This document shows, piece by piece, positions 9,505-18,966 of a stretch of 64,000 nt of DNA; positions within the stretch are counted from its first letter, which is position 1, and every line of letters begins with the position of its first letter. The position numbers and the translations under genes are program-made. This DNA comes from Chromohalobacter sp. 11-W (GTDB taxonomy: Bacteria; Pseudomonadota; Gammaproteobacteria; Pseudomonadales; Halomonadaceae): positions 124,001 to 188,000 of the forward strand of contig NZ_JARANZ010000005.1 in the NCBI RefSeq assembly GCF_029889905.1, written 5' to 3'. The notes beneath the pieces were generated by a model that worked only from the letters and a program-made list of their open reading frames with translations, made no database searches and was not told the DNA's origin.

Positions 9505-11763
9505 CTAACCTCTTTCTTCGACCTCTAAGCGGTCGACTTTCTGGAAGCCTCGCGACAACTTGCTGCCCCGGCGGCCACGCTCACCGACGTAATAGTCAAG
9601 ATCGCGACTCGAGAGCGTCTGCTTGCGCTTGCCTGCATGCACCACCAGCGAGGCCCCGGCGGGCAACATGGCCAAGTCACGTACGAACTCTTCCCGGTTG
9701 GCAGCGCGCGCGCCGGGGATATCGATCATCTTGTTGCCCTTGCCCTTGGCCATGACCGGCAGTTGCTCGAGCGGAAAGACCAGCAAACGCCCTTCGTTGG
9801 AGACCACGGCGATGCGCATGCCTTCGCCTTCCGCCACCGCAACCGGCGGCATGACATTGCAGCCCTTGGGCACGCTGAGCGCGGCCTTGCCCGCCTTGCT
9901 CTTGCCGATCAGGTCATCGAGCCGAGCGATGAAGCCGTAGCCTCCGTCCGAGGCCAGCAGGTAGCGCGCCTCGGGCACATCAAGCATTACTCCGACCATG
10001 CGCGCGCCGGCGCCGGGATTGATGCGTCCCGTGATGGGCTCACCTTGGCTGCGGGCCGAGGGCAGGTTATGTGCGGGCAGCGTATAGCTGCGTCCGGCGT
10101 CATCGAGCAGTACCAGCGGCTGATTGGACTTGCCACGTGCGGCCAGATGAAAGCTGTCGCCCGCCTTGTAGGAAAGCCCTGCAGGGTCGATCTCGTGGCC
10201 CTTGGCACTGCGAATCCAGCCTTTTTCGGAGAGCACCACGGTAATCGGGTCGGCGCCCACCAGCTCGACCTCGGACAAGGCTTTGGCTTCGCCGCGTTCG
10301 ACGAGCGGCGCGCGGCGGGCATCGCCATAGTCGTCGGCGTCCTGGCGCAATTCGCGCTCGATCAGGTCAGTCAGCGCCTCGTCGTTGCCCAGCAGCTCCT
10401 TGAGGCGTTCACGCTCGGCGCTCAACTCGTCCTGCTCGCCGCGAATCTTGAACTCCTCGAGCTTGGCCAGATGCCGCAGGCGCAGCTCGAGAATCGCTTC
10501 GGCTTGACGCTCGGACAGCCCGAAGGCGTTGATCAGTCCCGGCTTGGGCTCGTCCTCCTCGCGGATGATACGAATCACCTCGTCGATATCGAGATACGCC
10601 GCCAGCAAGCCTTCAAGAATATGCAGGCGATCCTCGACCTTCTTGAGGCGGTGTTCGAGCCGCCGGCGCACCGTCGCCCGGCGGAAGCGCAGCCATCCAC
10701 CCAGGATGGCGTGGAGTGCCATGACGCGCGGACGCCCATCCAAGCCGATGACGTTCAGGTTGACGCGCACGTTCTTCTCGAGATCGGTGGTGGCGAACAG
10801 GTGCGCCATCAGCGCTTCGACATCGACCTTGCCGGAGCGCGGCACCAGCACCAGACGCGTGGGCGTCTCATGGGTCGATTCGTCACGCAAATCCGCCACC
10901 ATAGGCAGCTTCTTGGCCTGCATCTGCGCGGCGATCTGCTCGAGCACCTTGGCGCCGCTGACCTGATACGGCAATGCGGTAACCACCACATTGCCCTCTT
11001 CCAGCGTATAGCGCCCGCGCAGTTTCACTGAGCCGCGCCCACTCTCGTAGAGCTTGCCGAGATCGGCCGGCGAACTGATGATTTCCGCTTCAGTGGGAAA
11101 ATCCGGCGCCGGCACGTAACGCATCAGGTCGCTGACGCTGGCCTCGGGATGACGCAGCAAGTGGCAGGTCGCGTCCACGACTTCGCGCACGTTATGGGGC
11201 GGAATGTCGGTGGCCATGCCCACCGCGATACCGGTCGCGCCATTGAGCAACACGTGCGGCAAACGCGACGGCAGCACGGCCGGCTCATCGAGGGTACCGT
11301 CGAAGTTAGGGGTCCAGTCGACGGTGCCCTGACCGAGTTCGGAGAGCAGCACCTCCGAGAACTTCGACAACCGCGCCTCGGTATAGCGCATCGCCGCGAA
11401 CGACTTGGGGTCGTCGGGACTCCCCCAGTTGCCCTGGCCATCGACCAGTGGATAGCGATAGCTGAACGACTGCGCCATCAGCACCATCGCCTCGTAACAG
11501 GCGCTGTCGCCGTGCGGGTGGAACTTACCCAACACGTCGCCGACGGTACGTGCCGACTTCTTGTACTTGGCGCTCGCCGTCAACGACAACTCGCGCATGG
11601 CATACACAATGCGCCGTTGCACCGGCTTCATGCCATCGCCGATATGCGGCAGCGCCCGATCGAGAATCACGTACATCGAGTAGTCGAGATACGCCTTCTC
11701 GGTATATTCCTTGAGGGACAAACGTTCGACGTCGCCCTCTTCCACATGGATGTCCATGGTCAT
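9505..11763 (-). CDS. parC: DNA topoisomerase IV subunit A
   Basis: A 752-residue type IIA topoisomerase subunit that breaks and rejoins DNA to decatenate chromosomes with ParE. The segment [21 protein letters not shown] begins the winged-helix region, [17 protein letters not shown] is the quinolone-resistance region with Ser and the second acidic-type position visible, and [11 protein letters not shown] carries the catalytic Tyr. Six-blade C-terminal repeats follow. The QRRIVYAM start and 752 length match ParC rather than GyrA. It follows parE on the same strand with a 161-base gap in which no promoter could be assigned. Confidence 0.97.
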   Translation of the reverse strand: MTMDIHVEEGDVERLSLKEYTEKAYLDYSMYVILDRALPHIGDGMKPVQRRIVYAMRELSLTASAKYKKSARTVGDVLGKFHPHGDSACYEAMVLMAQSFSYRYPLVDGQGNWGSPDDPKSFAAMRYTEARLSKFSEVLLSELGQGTVDWTPNFDGTLDEPAVLPSRLPHVLLNGATGIAVGMATDIPPHNVREVVDATCHLLRHPEASVSDLMRYVPAPDFPTEAEIISSPADLGKLYESGRGSVKLRGRYTLEEGNVVVTALPYQVSGAKVLEQIAAQMQAKKLPMVADLRDESTHETPTRLVLVPRSGKVDVEALMAHLFATTDLEKNVRVNLNVIGLDGRPRVMALHAILGGWLRFRRATVRRRLEHRLKKVEDRLHILEGLLAAYLDIDEVIRIIREEDEPKPGLINAFGLSERQAEAILELRLRHLAKLEEFKIRGEQDELSAERERLKELLGNDEALTDLIERELRQDADDYGDARRAPLVERGEAKALSEVELVGADPITVVLSEKGWIRSAKGHEIDPAGLSYKAGDSFHLAARGKSNQPLVLLDDAGRSYTLPAHNLPSARSQGEPITGRINPGAGARMVGVMLDVPEARYLLASDGGYGFIARLDDLIGKSKAGKAALSVPKGCNVMPPVAVAEGEGMRIAVVSNEGRLLVFPLEQLPVMAKGKGNKMIDIPGARAANREEFVRDLAMLPAGASLVVHAGKRKQTLSSRDLDYYVGERGRRGSKLSRGFQKVDRLEVEERG

Positions 11764-11924
11764 GGGTTTGGGGCCCTATCTACCATCATGGAAACTTCGC
11801 GGACCGTGCCCGCACGAAACATAGCTTGAAGAGAGAAGAACGCCGCTTCGCGCCTGGAAGAAGGAAGAAAACCCAAGACAATCTGCCTCATCTCTCTTAT
11901 ACCTTCCATCTTCTTGCTTCCCTC

Positions 11925-13805
11925 TCACACTTCTATATCGGCTAGGTTGCCGTAATCCTCGAGCCAGTTCTTGCGGTCGCCGGCGCGCTTCTTGGCCAGC
12001 AGCATGTCCATCATCTCGCGGGTGCCGTCGTCCGTAGCGAGGGTCAGTTGCACGAGGCGGCGCGTGTCGGCGGCCATGGTGGTTTCACGCAACTGCAGCG
12101 GGCTCATTTCGCCTAGGCCCTTGAAGCGCTGAACGTTCGGCGTACCACGCTTGCCTTCCAGGCGTTTCAAGATGGCGGCCTTCTCGCTTTCGTCGAGGGC
12201 ATAGTGGACTTCCTTGCCCAGGTCGATGCGATACAGCGGCGGCATGGCCACGAACACATGCCCGGCATCGACCAGCGCGGGGAAGTGGCGCACGAAAAGC
12301 GCGCACAGCAGAGTCGCGATATGCAGACCATCGGAGTCGGCGTCGGCGAGGATGCAGATCTTGTGATAACGCAGCTTGGTGAGATCGTCGCTACCGGGGT
12401 CCATGCCGATGGCCACGGCAATGTCGTGGACCTCCTGGGAGCTGTAGATATCGTGCGCCTCGACTTCCCAGGTGTTGAGGATCTTGCCGCGCAGCGGGAG
12501 GATCGCCTGCGTCTCACGATCACGCGCCTGCTTGGCGCTACCGCCAGCGCTATCGCCCTCGACCAGAAACAGCTCGGAGGCCGCCGGGTCCTGTCCTGCG
12601 CAGTCGGCGAGCTTGCCCGGCAAGGCGGGACCGGAGGTCACCTTCTTGCGGGCCACCTTCTTGGCACTCTTCTGGCGCCGCTGGGCGGCATTGATCACCA
12701 GCTCGGCCAAGGCCTCGGCTTGGTCGACGTGATGGTTGAGCCACAGCGAGAAGGCGTCCTTGACGACGCCGGAGACGAAGCCGGCCACCACGCGCGAGGA
12801 GAGTCGCTCCTTGGTCTGGCCGGCGAACTGCGGGTCGAGCAGTTTCACGGAGAGCACGAAGGCGACACGCTCCCACAGGTCGTCGCCGGTCAACTTGACC
12901 CCGCGAGGCAGCAGGCTGCGGTATTCGCAGAATTCACGCAGCGCCTCGAGCAACCCCGAGCGCAAGCCGTTGACGTGCGTGCCGCCGAGCGGTGTGGGAA
13001 TCAGGTTGACGTAGGATTCCTGCAACAGTTCTCCGCCTTCGGGGAGCCACTGGATGGCCCAGTCGACGCCCTGATCGTCGTCCTCGAAGTGGCCGAGAAA
13101 CGGCGAGCTGGGCAGCGCCTCGACGTCGTCGGTGGCCTGGGCCAGATAATCGCGCAAGCCGTCGGCGTATTGCCACACGCTCTGGCTGCCGTCGGTATCC
13201 ACCAGTGTCACCTCGAGCCCGGGGCAGAGGACCGCCTTGGCGCGCAGCAGGTGCTGAAGACGCGGTAACGACAACTTAGGGCTATCGAAATAGCTCTCGT
13301 CCGGCCAGAAGCGCAGCACCGTGCCCGTGGCCTTCTTGGCACACGACCCGATGACGGCGAGTTCCTCCACCTTGTCGCCATGGGCGAAAGCCATGGCGTG
13401 GCGGTCGCCATCGCGGCAGACCTCGATTTCCAGACGCCGCGACAGCGCATTGACCACCGACACCCCGACACCGTGCAGGCCGCCCGAGAAACGGTAGCTC
13501 GATTGCGAGAACTTCCCGCCCGCATGCAACCGCGTCAAAATCAGCTCGACGCCGGACACCCCATGCTCGGGATGTACGTCGATGGGCATGCCACGTCCGT
13601 CATCAGAGACCTCGATGCCGCCGTCGTCATGCAACTGCACACGGATATGCCGCGCATGACCGGCCAGCGCCTCGTCGACGCTGTTGTCGATGACCTCCTG
13701 CACGAGATGGTTGGGGCGACTGGTATCGGTGTACATTCCGGGGCGCTTGCGCACCGGGTCGAGTCCCGACAGGACCTCGATGGAACTGGCACTGTATTGC
13801 GTCAT
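11925..13805 (-). CDS. parE: DNA topoisomerase IV subunit B
   Basis: A 626-residue ATPase subunit of topoisomerase IV. MTQYSASSIEVLSGLDPVRK followed by RPGMYTD matches the family N terminus, so the ATG at 13805 is preferred over an in-frame codon 102 bases upstream. The GHKL ATP site is visible as VIDNSVDEAL, DDGRGMPIDVHP and GGLHGVGVSVVNAL; the TOPRIM domain shows FLVEGDSAGGSAKQARDR and the DADSDG metal motif. It starts 11 bases beyond the yqiA stop, so the two are probably co-transcribed, as in enterobacteria. Confidence 0.97.
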   Translation of the reverse strand: MTQYSASSIEVLSGLDPVRKRPGMYTDTSRPNHLVQEVIDNSVDEALAGHARHIRVQLHDDGGIEVSDDGRGMPIDVHPEHGVSGVELILTRLHAGGKFSQSSYRFSGGLHGVGVSVVNALSRRLEIEVCRDGDRHAMAFAHGDKVEELAVIGSCAKKATGTVLRFWPDESYFDSPKLSLPRLQHLLRAKAVLCPGLEVTLVDTDGSQSVWQYADGLRDYLAQATDDVEALPSSPFLGHFEDDDQGVDWAIQWLPEGGELLQESYVNLIPTPLGGTHVNGLRSGLLEALREFCEYRSLLPRGVKLTGDDLWERVAFVLSVKLLDPQFAGQTKERLSSRVVAGFVSGVVKDAFSLWLNHHVDQAEALAELVINAAQRRQKSAKKVARKKVTSGPALPGKLADCAGQDPAASELFLVEGDSAGGSAKQARDRETQAILPLRGKILNTWEVEAHDIYSSQEVHDIAVAIGMDPGSDDLTKLRYHKICILADADSDGLHIATLLCALFVRHFPALVDAGHVFVAMPPLYRIDLGKEVHYALDESEKAAILKRLEGKRGTPNVQRFKGLGEMSPLQLRETTMAADTRRLVQLTLATDDGTREMMDMLLAKKRAGDRKNWLEDYGNLADIEV

Positions 13806-13815
13806 GCGTTGTCCA

Positions 13816-14484
13816 TTAAGTGAGTTCGTCAGAGCGCGCGTACGATCGGGCGGGCAGCGTCCAACCACCATGCGCGAAGATGGCCGGCAAATAATCGGCC
13901 AGGGCACTGAAGCCGTGATCGCCGCCGGGATGCACGATCATCGAAGCACCGGCATAGAAAGCCAGCGCATCGCGACAATCCAGCGTTTCATCGGCGCTAC
14001 CCAGCAGCACTTGATAGCGACTCGGGTCGATGACGGCGGCGGGCGTCATGGACTCGAGCGCTTCGCCATGTCGCTCGTCGATAGTGAAGCGCTCATGGGT
14101 ATAAGGATTTTCCAACGGCGCGCCCATCCACTGCGTCACCAATCGTGCCGGCCGTACCGCGGGGTTGATCAACACCGCGCGCACGCCGAAGCGTTCGGCC
14201 AGGCAGGTGGCTAGAAAGCCTCCCATCGAACTGCCGATCAGCAAGGTGTCATCGCCCAGGGCATGCAACTCGCGCTCAGCGCATGCCAAGGCTTCATCGG
14301 GACGATGCGGTAATTGCGGCGTGACACACCGAGGTGGCGCCACATCTTCGCTCGCCAGATGCTCGCAGGTGGCCGCGATCAAGCGCGCCTTGGGCGACGC
14401 CGCGCCACTATTGAAACCATGCAGGTACAGGATATTGGCCACGGGCGTAATATTAGCCACAGACGTCATATTCGCTACGGGCAT
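13816..14484 (-). CDS. yqiA: YqiA-type esterase/alpha-beta hydrolase
   Basis: A 222-residue small esterase of the YqiA family, known to be linked to parE. The protein opens with ILYLHGFNSGAASPKA, carries the nucleophile elbow LLIGSSMGGFLAT (GSSMGG), and ends with a Asp/His pair region STWxxH-like GGDHGFSALADYLPAI. The start is uncertain: ATGs lie at 14493, 14484 and 14469. I chose 14484 because it falls exactly on the boundary of an 18-bp repeat that triplicates the N terminus (MPVANM, TSVANI, TPVANI). An ORF extending further upstream overlaps pgi and is not the real start. It lies 10 bases before parE. Confidence 0.82.
   Translation of the reverse strand: MPVANMTSVANITPVANILYLHGFNSGAASPKARLIAATCEHLASEDVAPPRCVTPQLPHRPDEALACAERELHALGDDTLLIGSSMGGFLATCLAERFGVRAVLINPAVRPARLVTQWMGAPLENPYTHERFTIDERHGEALESMTPAAVIDPSRYQVLLGSADETLDCRDALAFYAGASMIVHPGGDHGFSALADYLPAIFAHGGWTLPARSYARSDELT
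14431..14484 (-). repeat. Three-copy 18-bp tandem repeat inside the yqiA start
   Basis: Units at 14431-14448, 14449-14466 and 14467-14484 are imperfect copies of each other. Read on the minus strand they encode the hexapeptide (M/T)(P/S)VAN(M/I) three times directly before the first conserved strand of YqiA. The outermost copy begins with ATG. Confidence 0.85.
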
Positions 14485-14521
14485 CGTCAGCATACCGCAC
14501 AACCTGTACAAACAGCCAGTA

Positions 14522-16201
14522 TCATGTTCCGTCCTGTGCTTGCCATACCACATCGAGCAGGCCTCGGCTGGAATCGTCCAGCGTCTCAGCACCGCGCCGC
14601 GAGGCCAGGATCTGCTCGGTTTCGGAGGCGATCTGCTTGCCCAGTTCCACGCCCCATTGATCGAAGGGGTTGATGTCCCAGAGGGTGGCCTGAACGAACA
14701 CCTTGTGCTCATAGAGTGCGATCAACGCGCCCAATGAGCGCGGCGTCAGGCGGTCGAGCAGCAGCGTGGTCGAGGGCTGATTGCCCCGATAGCGCTTATG
14801 GCTCGGACGCGGCACATCACTGGGCAGGGCTTCGTCGCCGAGCATCAAGACCCGCGACTGGGCGACGCAGTTGGCCAGCGTCAAACGGTGCTGAGCCTTG
14901 AGGTGCGCCCGAGTGGCCGGGTCCTCGACCCGATCATAACGTCGCACCGGGGCGATGAAGTCGCACTCCACCGCCTGCGTGCCCTGGTGAAGCAACTGAT
15001 AGAAGGCATGTTGCGCGTTGGGACCGAGCTGCCCCCACAGTACCGGACAGGTGGAATACGGCGTGATCTCGCCACTATTGGTGACCGACTTGCCGTTGGA
15101 TTCCATCTCGAGCTGCTCGAGATAACTGGCGAAGTATTCGAGACGGCCATCATAAGGCAGAATCGAATGCGCGCGCACATCCAGGAAGTTGACGTTCCAG
15201 ATGCCCGCCAAGGCCAGCAGCACCGGCAGGTTGTCCTCGAGCGGTGTCTCACGGAAATGGCGATCCATGTCGTGAGCGCCCGCCAGCAGCTCGCGGAAGT
15301 TATCCATGCCCACCGCCAGCGCGATGGGCAAACCAATGGCCCCCCATAGCGAATAACGCCCGCCGACCCATTCCCAGAAGCGCAACTGATGACGCGGATC
15401 GATGCCCCACTCGCTCATCTTCTCGGGCTTGGCCGAGACACCGATGAAGTGCTGGCGCATCACCAATTCGCTCATCTCGGTATCTTGATCGCCATCGGCC
15501 AAGCGCGTCATCAACCAGTCGCGCGCGGTCGAGGCGTTGGACAGCGTATCGATGGTGGTAAACGACTTCGATGACAGCACGAAAAGCGTGGTGGCAGGAT
15601 TGAAGCGGGTCAGGTAGTCGGCGAGTTGCGAGCCGTCCATGGTCGAGGCGAAATGAATGTCGACCTGATGCACTTCGCGTGGCCGGTAATCGGCCAGGGC
15701 GTGGGTCACCATCAAAGGACCCAGGTCGGAACCGCCGACGCCCAGGTTCACCACGTCGGTGATCGGCCGTCCCGTGGCGCCGCGCCACTGCCCGGCGTGA
15801 CATTTTTCGACCATCGCCTGCATGCGGGCCAACGTCTCGTGGACATCGGGGACGACATCCTCGCCCTCGACCACCAGACTCGCCTCGGGGGGCAGGCGCA
15901 AGGCGGTGTGCAAGGCCGGGCGATCCTCGGAGAGATTGACCCGCTCGCCGTCTTGCAAACGCGCGATGGCGCGCTCGAGATCCGCCTCACGGGCCAGCTC
16001 GAGCAGCATCGCAAGCGTCTCGTCACGCCAGCGATGTTTGGACAGATCCAGCGTCAGCCCTACCCCACGTCGCGTGAAGCGCGCAGAACGACCGGGGTAC
16101 TCGGCGAACAGGCTCTTGAGATGCACGTCACGCATTTCGGTGGCATGCGCGGCGAGCCTTTGCCAGGCCGGCGAATGGTGGATCATGGTTGACTGGGTCA
16201 T
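14522..16201 (-). CDS. pgi: Glucose-6-phosphate isomerase
   Basis: A 559-residue enzyme that interconverts glucose 6-phosphate and fructose 6-phosphate. The start at 16201 (MTQSTMIHHSPAWQRLAAH) has an excellent AAGGAGAG ribosome site; the 100 residues readable further upstream overlap the cmoA promoter and are not coding. Landmarks are VVNLGVGGSDLGP, FVLSSKSFTTIDTL (PGI signature 1 region), GGRYSLWGAIGLPIAL, and GQLGPNAQHAFYQLLHQGT with the catalytic His. It is divergent from cmoA. The yqiA gene begins 37 bases after its stop. Confidence 0.97.
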   Translation of the reverse strand: MTQSTMIHHSPAWQRLAAHATEMRDVHLKSLFAEYPGRSARFTRRGVGLTLDLSKHRWRDETLAMLLELAREADLERAIARLQDGERVNLSEDRPALHTALRLPPEASLVVEGEDVVPDVHETLARMQAMVEKCHAGQWRGATGRPITDVVNLGVGGSDLGPLMVTHALADYRPREVHQVDIHFASTMDGSQLADYLTRFNPATTLFVLSSKSFTTIDTLSNASTARDWLMTRLADGDQDTEMSELVMRQHFIGVSAKPEKMSEWGIDPRHQLRFWEWVGGRYSLWGAIGLPIALAVGMDNFRELLAGAHDMDRHFRETPLEDNLPVLLALAGIWNVNFLDVRAHSILPYDGRLEYFASYLEQLEMESNGKSVTNSGEITPYSTCPVLWGQLGPNAQHAFYQLLHQGTQAVECDFIAPVRRYDRVEDPATRAHLKAQHRLTLANCVAQSRVLMLGDEALPSDVPRPSHKRYRGNQPSTTLLLDRLTPRSLGALIALYEHKVFVQATLWDINPFDQWGVELGKQIASETEQILASRRGAETLDDSSRGLLDVVWQAQDGT

Positions 16202-16318
16202 GACTCGTACTCTCCTTGACAAGCTCGCTAATGGCCCCGCGGATGCACAGCCCCGGCGCGGCGCGTACAATGCGCCATTCCCTGTGGCCCCGCCACGCCT
16301 CGACTCGATGAGTGCCTC

Positions 16319-17062
16319 ATGAGTGACGCATCTTACCGTGACGCGATCTTTTCGACACCCCTCGACCGGGTGGCCAACTTTTCCTTCGACGAACAGGTCG
16401 TCGCCTGCTTTCCCGACATGATTCGTCGCTCGGTACCCGGCTATGGCCAGATACTGGGCATGCTGGGCTTGATCGCTGAACGTCACCTGCGCTTCGGCGC
16501 GCATGTCTACGACCTGGGCTGCTCGCTGGGCGCCGTAACCCTCGCGCTCGCCGGGCGCTTGCCGCCCGAAGCCTTCACGCTGACCGGGGTCGACCTGTCA
16601 CCGACGATGGTCGCCCGCGCGCGTGAAACGCTCGCCGAAGAATGCCCCGATCATCGCATCGATATCATCGAAGGCGATATCCGGCACGTCGATTACCGAC
16701 CCGCCGGCATGATCGTGCTCAACTTCACGTTACAATTCTTGCCGCCCGAGGACCGCCGCGCGGTCATCGAGCACCTGTACAACGCTCTGGAACCCGGCGG
16801 AGTGCTGGTGCTCTCGGAAAAGATCGTGCTACCCGACGAGCAGGAAAATGCCTGGCTGGTGGAACGCTACCACGATTTCAAGCGCGCCAACGGCTACAGC
16901 GACATGGAAATCAGCCAGAAGCGCACCGCGCTGGAAAACGTGCTGGTACCGGATACCCTCGAGACACACCACGACCGACTGCGTACCACCGGTTTTACGC
17001 GCGTCAGTACTTGGTTTCAGTATCTCAATTTCGCCTCGATGGTGGCCTTCAAGGATGCCTGA
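16319..17062 (+). CDS. cmoA: Carboxy-S-adenosyl-L-methionine synthase
   Basis: A 247-residue SAM-fold enzyme that converts SAM and prephenate into carboxy-SAM, the donor for the tRNA wobble modification cmo5U. Key segments are [17 protein letters not shown]-like [19 protein letters not shown], the SAM loop [27 protein letters not shown], and [14 protein letters not shown]. It overlaps cmoB by eight bases, so the two are one translationally coupled unit. A tiny overlapping ATG AGT GCC TCA TGA sits just before the start and may be incidental. Confidence 0.96.
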   Translation: MSDASYRDAIFSTPLDRVANFSFDEQVVACFPDMIRRSVPGYGQILGMLGLIAERHLRFGAHVYDLGCSLGAVTLALAGRLPPEAFTLTGVDLSPTMVARARETLAEECPDHRIDIIEGDIRHVDYRPAGMIVLNFTLQFLPPEDRRAVIEHLYNALEPGGVLVLSEKIVLPDEQENAWLVERYHDFKRANGYSDMEISQKRTALENVLVPDTLETHHDRLRTTGFTRVSTWFQYLNFASMVAFKDA

Positions 17063-18059
17063 TCGCTTGCCGCTCGACCGCACCCAACGTGCACTCTTCG
17101 ATGCCTTCCTCGACAACGGCCTGACCGAATGGATCGCGCAGCTGCCGACGCAACTCGCCAACGGTCTGGACCGTCGACGCTTCGGCGATCTGCCTGCCTG
17201 GGAAAAGGCCGTCGCCAAACTCCCGGCGCTGCCCGAGACACGCCATGTCGCGCTCGATCAAGACAGCGTGCGGGTCGATGTCGCGCTCGACGACAGCCGC
17301 CAACGCCAGTGCGAGAACCTGCTGCGCAAGTTGATGCCCTGGCGCAAAGGACCCTATGTCTTGGGCGGGATCAACATCGACACCGAATGGCGTTCGGACT
17401 GGAAATGGCAGCGCGTCGCACCGCATCTGTCACCGCTCGAGGGACGCCGCGTACTGGATGTCGGCGGCGGCAACGGCTACCACGCCTGGCGCATGGCCGG
17501 CGCAGGCGCAGCGTTTGTCCTGGTTATCGACCCGTCGCCACGCTTCTATTACCAATTTCAGGCCATACGCCATTTCGTGGGCGAGGCCGACGCATGGCGC
17601 ACGCATTTCCTGCCGGTCGGCATCGAGGACGTTCCTCCGCAACTCGAAGCGTTCGATACCACCTTCTCGATGGGCGTGCTCTACCATCGCGCCTCGCCGC
17701 TCGAACATCTAACGCAACTGCGCGGAACCCTGCGCCCCGGCGGCGAACTGGTCCTCGAGACCCTGGTCGTGGAAGGCGATGTCACCACCGTGTTCATGCC
17801 CGGCGAGCGCTACGCCGCCATGCCCAATGTGTACTTCTTGCCCTCGTCGGCGGCGCTGTCGCACTGGCTCGAGCGCTGTGGTTTCGAGGATGTGCGCGTC
17901 GTCGACGAAGCCCCGACATCGTTGGAAGAACAGCGCAGTACTCCATGGATGACATTCCAATCGCTGGCCGACTTTCTCGATCCCGAGGATCCCACGCTAA
18001 CCCTTGAAGGCTATCCGGCGCCACGGCGTGCCGTGCTGGTGGCACGCAAACCCGAGTGA
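17055..18059 (+). CDS. cmoB: tRNA U34 carboxymethyltransferase
   Basis: A 334-residue methyltransferase-fold enzyme that transfers the carboxymethyl group of carboxy-SAM to 5-hydroxyuridine at position 34 of several tRNAs. The segments [51 protein letters not shown] and [13 protein letters not shown] are characteristic of CmoB. The start ([11 protein letters not shown]) lies inside the end of cmoA. The third enzyme of the pathway, CmoM, is encoded about 11 kb away in this window. Confidence 0.96.
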   Translation: MPDRLPLDRTQRALFDAFLDNGLTEWIAQLPTQLANGLDRRRFGDLPAWEKAVAKLPALPETRHVALDQDSVRVDVALDDSRQRQCENLLRKLMPWRKGPYVLGGINIDTEWRSDWKWQRVAPHLSPLEGRRVLDVGGGNGYHAWRMAGAGAAFVLVIDPSPRFYYQFQAIRHFVGEADAWRTHFLPVGIEDVPPQLEAFDTTFSMGVLYHRASPLEHLTQLRGTLRPGGELVLETLVVEGDVTTVFMPGERYAAMPNVYFLPSSAALSHWLERCGFEDVRVVDEAPTSLEEQRSTPWMTFQSLADFLDPEDPTLTLEGYPAPRRAVLVARKPE

Positions 18060-18136
18060 CTTAGGCACTTTTCAGACAAGGCCTAACACTTGTTTGACTT
18101 GCGCGCATTGGACTTGCTCTCCTCCGGCATGCGAAC

Positions 18137-18155
18137 GATAATGTTTATCATTATC
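18137..18155 (+). promoter_or_regulatory. Near-perfect Fur box upstream of the orphan ABC ATPase
   Basis: GATAATGTTTATCATTATC matches the 19-bp Fur consensus at 17 positions. It ends 20 bases before the ATG of the ATPase gene, so bound Fur would block transcription. It is the best Fur site seen in the window. Confidence 0.85.
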
Positions 18156-18175
18156 GATGTCGAAGGAGGCCTATC

Positions 18176-18964
18176 ATGCTGTCGCTCTTCAATACGGCTC
18201 TGGAGGGAACGCCGCGCCTGATGCCCTTCAACGATCGTCTGGTGCCGGGCGAACTACTCGGCATCTGCGGGCCGCATGGCGCGGGCAAGAGTACCCTGAT
18301 CGGCTTGCTCGCCGGTCTCTACCGACCCACGCGCGGTAGCATCTGCCTCGACGGTCAACCCCTGCACTGCTGGCCCAGCACCTATCGCGCCCAGCGCATC
18401 GCGCATGTCGTCGCCCCACCGCAAAGCTTGGCCGATTGGCGCGTGCGAGACCTCGTCGGGCTGGGTCTGCTGGAGAGTTGCTCACGCGTCACGCAGCACG
18501 GTGCCAGTGCGCCGCCCTGCCTTCCGCTGGCGGTTGAGACGGCACTCAAAGCGCTCGATCTGCAAGCCATGGGCGACCAACGCCTAGGGGGGCTCGACCC
18601 TGCGAATGCTCAACGCGCGATGATCGCGCGTTCGCTGTGCCAAGTCGCGGCGGCGCCCCATTGCCCACTTCGGCAGCGACGCGACAATGGCATCCTGCTA
18701 CTTGACCTCGAGCCTCTCGCGCCCGAGCAAGAGCAGCGCCTCTTAGCCGATCTAGGCGCCGCCTCGCGCCGCCACCGCCTTTGCATCGTGCCAGTCGTCA
18801 GCCAGTGCGACGCGAGTCTCGCATGCTGTGACCGCGTATGGTGGATGGACGCCGGAGCACGCTGCACCAACCTAACGCCGGCGGTGCGTCATGTGCTCAG
18901 GGTGCAGGTGAGCCCACCGAAGACGGAGACACGTCTCTCGAAGAGGCCAGACGCCACGCCTTGA
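18176..18964 (+). CDS. Orphan, degenerate ABC ATPase of the iron-siderophore/heme (FecE/HmuV) type
   Basis: A 262-residue protein like the ATPases of iron-complex importers. Walker A is intact (GPHGAGKST, residues 32-40) and the N-terminal layout fits FecE/HmuV. The signature is altered ([16 protein letters not shown], 137-152, instead of LSGGxxQR), Walker B reads [11 protein letters not shown] with an extra Leu where the catalytic Glu should follow Asp, and the switch region reads VVSQCD with no His. No permease or binding protein is adjacent. The gene follows a near-perfect Fur box and a GGAGG ribosome site, so expression under iron limitation is likely. It may be a decaying importer subunit or a repurposed P-loop protein. 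Its stop lies two bases from that of the convergent phosphotransferase gene. Confidence 0.75.
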   Translation: MLSLFNTALEGTPRLMPFNDRLVPGELLGICGPHGAGKSTLIGLLAGLYRPTRGSICLDGQPLHCWPSTYRAQRIAHVVAPPQSLADWRVRDLVGLGLLESCSRVTQHGASAPPCLPLAVETALKALDLQAMGDQRLGGLDPANAQRAMIARSLCQVAAAPHCPLRQRRDNGILLLDLEPLAPEQEQRLLADLGAASRRHRLCIVPVVSQCDASLACCDRVWWMDAGARCTNLTPAVRHVLRVQVSPPKTETRLSKRPDATP

Positions 18965-18966
18965 TA

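Noticed and set aside
14485-14712. N-terminal extension of YqiA to 14712
   Set aside because: It overlaps the 3' end of pgi and gives no conserved sequence; the family starts at the ILYLHGF strand.
16202-16504. N-terminal extension of Pgi by 101 residues
   Set aside because: Overlaps cmoA and its promoter; the ATG at 16201 has a strong ribosome site and family-like start.
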